Below are positions 62,905-64,000 of a stretch of 64,000 nt of DNA, in pieces (the first letter of the stretch is position 1; every line of letters starts with the position of its first letter). The notes beneath the pieces are model-generated. The model was not told where the DNA came from. It made no database searches and saw nothing but the letters and a program-made list of their open reading frames with translations. The stretch lies in assembly GCA_028554795.2 (NCBI GenBank), contig CM068842.1, positions 23,098,590 to 23,162,589 of the forward strand. The letters run 5' to 3'. Origin of the DNA: Sinohyriopsis cumingii. Its lineage: Eukaryota; Mollusca; Bivalvia; Unionida; Unionidae. The translations under genes and the position numbers were made by a program.

Positions 62905-63997
62905 ATGGATGATTGTAAAACTACAGGACTTGATATGATTGGACCAAGGCTAATAAAGGTAGCTGCACCTGCAATTGTAGAGATTACAGCTTTCATTTGC
63001 AATGAAAGTATTAGGTCTAATAAATTTCCACAAACATGGAAAACTGCCAAAGTTATACCATTGCATAAAGCAGGAACAAAAGATGATTTAAATAACTACA
63101 GACCCATCTCTATCCTTCCTTGTCTCTCCAAACTTCTAGAAAAACATGTACATGATTTTTTTTTCTCAACTACTTAAACAAACACTTATGATCTTATTCA
63201 TGATAATCAGTCTGGATTTCACCAGAATAACTCCTGTGAAACTGCACTTGTCTCTTTGATAAATGGCTGAAAGCATTAGATCAAGGAGAAATGGTAGGCA
63301 CTATTATGGTTGATTTTCATAAAGCTTTTGATCTTGTAGACCATGAACATTTGCTTGAAAAACTACAAATCTATCAATGCAGGGAAAACTCCCTATACTG
63401 GTTTACTTCTTATTTAACTGATAGAGTGTAAAAAGTATCTTTAAATGGCCAACTTTCTGAAAGTAAAACTATTAATTTTGGAGTAGCACAAGGCTCCATG
63501 CTTGGGCCTGTGTTATTCGTACTATTTATCAACGATTTACCTCTTAACATTGGAACTTCATTTTCTTCCACTCATCTTTATGCAGAATATACTACACTGT
63601 CTGTGATTGGTAAAACCAAAACAGTACTTGAAAATAACTTACAAGATGCTCTCAACAGACTTCAAGTATGGTACAAGGAAAACAGTATGATCATAAATAC
63701 AGAAAAAACGAAAGCCCTACTAGTTACAACACAACAAAAACGAGCAAGTCTAGATAGCAAGAAACTCCAGGTTCTGTTTGACAATGTGAGCCTCAATAAC
63801 GTACTGGTACAAGTTGCTCTCAACAGACTTCAAGTATGGTACAAGGAAAACAGTATTATCATAAATACAGAAAAACAAAAACCCTACTAGTTACAACACA
63901 ACAAAAATGAGCAAGGCTAGATAGCAAGAAACTCCAGGTTCTGTTTGACAATGTGAGCCTCAATATGACCTCTCAAGATAGAATTCTTGGTGTATTC
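62905..63997 (+). pseudogene. CR1/L2-like reverse transcriptase, truncated by window end
   Basis: From 62917: KTTGLDMIGPRLIKVAAPAI, TWKTAKVIPLHKAGTKDDLN and NYRPISILPCLSKLLEKHVH; then a stop near 63177 and shift. NQSGFHQNNSCETAL lies near 63207, VDFHKAFDLVDHEHLLEKLQ near 63309-63365 (first catalytic Asp, intact), and GVAQGSMLGPVLFVLFINDL near 63480-63540. HLYAEYTTLSVIG (near 63573) sits where YADDTTL is expected, so both catalytic aspartates are replaced. The thumb segment 63645-63812 is tandemly duplicated at 63813-63980. The frame runs on to the window end (ILGVFM). Confidence 0.85.
63645..63980 (+). repeat. 168-bp tandem duplication inside the RT
   Basis: The segment 63645-63812 is repeated directly as 63813-63980. 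The period of 168 is 56 codons, so the duplication itself kept the reading frame. The second copy has lost one base in a run of A (about 63880), which shifts the frame to a stop at 63888-63890. A few other base changes separate the copies. Confidence 0.9.
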
Positions 63998-64000
63998 ATG

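Larger units (their letters stand above)
59715..64000 (+). mobile_element. CR1/L2-like non-LTR retrotransposon with esterase-type ORF1, truncated by window end
   Basis: Order: ORF1 (59715-61385) with a coiled-coil/RNA-binding part, SGNH-esterase-like domain and zinc knuckles; endonuclease (61700-62540); RT (62905-64000, open at the window edge). Esterase domains in ORF1 are known for CR1-like LINEs. It belongs to the same family as the antisense fragment at 40750-43335. Several frameshifts and stops break both ORFs. A 168-base tandem duplication lies within the RT near 63645-63980. Confidence 0.85.

Overview
This is invertebrate animal genomic DNA, most likely from a mollusc. It has no prokaryotic features. 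Coding sequence is sparse and split by GT-AG introns, AT dinucleotide tracts are long, and several superfamilies of decayed transposons are present. The molluscan call rests on recognising tRNA-headed SINEs with the gcgttaaaccccaa-type tail, degenerate arrays rich in AAGGTCA, and the mix of CR1/L2-like, Tx1-like, I-group, DIRS and hAT elements. No species can be named from the sequence alone.

Layout. 0.9-6.7 kb and 9.0-15.0 kb: two directly repeated, decayed copies of one I-group (Nimb-like) LINE with zinc-knuckle ORF1, endonuclease, reverse transcriptase, RNase H and a C-terminal zinc finger; a possible LTR-element end lies between them. 15-26 kb: mostly non-coding, with one antisense CR1/L2-like RT tail (16.1-16.6 kb), two related foldback elements, a third foldback, microsatellites and a minisatellite. 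24.3-25.5 kb: degenerate tandem repeat rich in AAGGTCA. 26.1-46.0 kb: the only convincing host gene, a plus-strand CXorf38-like protein with a HEPN-type R-x4-H motif followed by coiled coils. At least four exons are visible, and a fifth at 53.4 kb is tentative.

Its 13 kb intron carries a GC-richer antisense RTE-like LINE (34.3-38.06 kb), another AAGGTCA array, and an antisense CR1/L2-like LINE that is itself split by a piggyBac-like element with perfect TTAA duplications. 46-53 kb: two antisense Tx1/L1-like LINE fragments, two SINE copies, a hAT transposase relic and one loose piggyBac-type end. 53.9-56.5 kb: a decayed DIRS tyrosine-recombinase retrotransposon. 57.4-58.2 kb: a minisatellite of about 26 bp. 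59.7-64 kb: a CR1/L2-like LINE whose ORF1 carries an SGNH-esterase-like domain and zinc knuckles, followed by endonuclease and RT that run off the window end.

The mobile elements are copies at different stages of decay and do not form a working pathway with the host gene. The RTE-like RT (340 codons open, FADD intact) looks youngest; both I-group copies look oldest. The HEPN/coiled-coil gene is the item most likely to be of biological interest. All exon boundaries are inferred from splice signals, reading phase and family resemblance, without transcript evidence.
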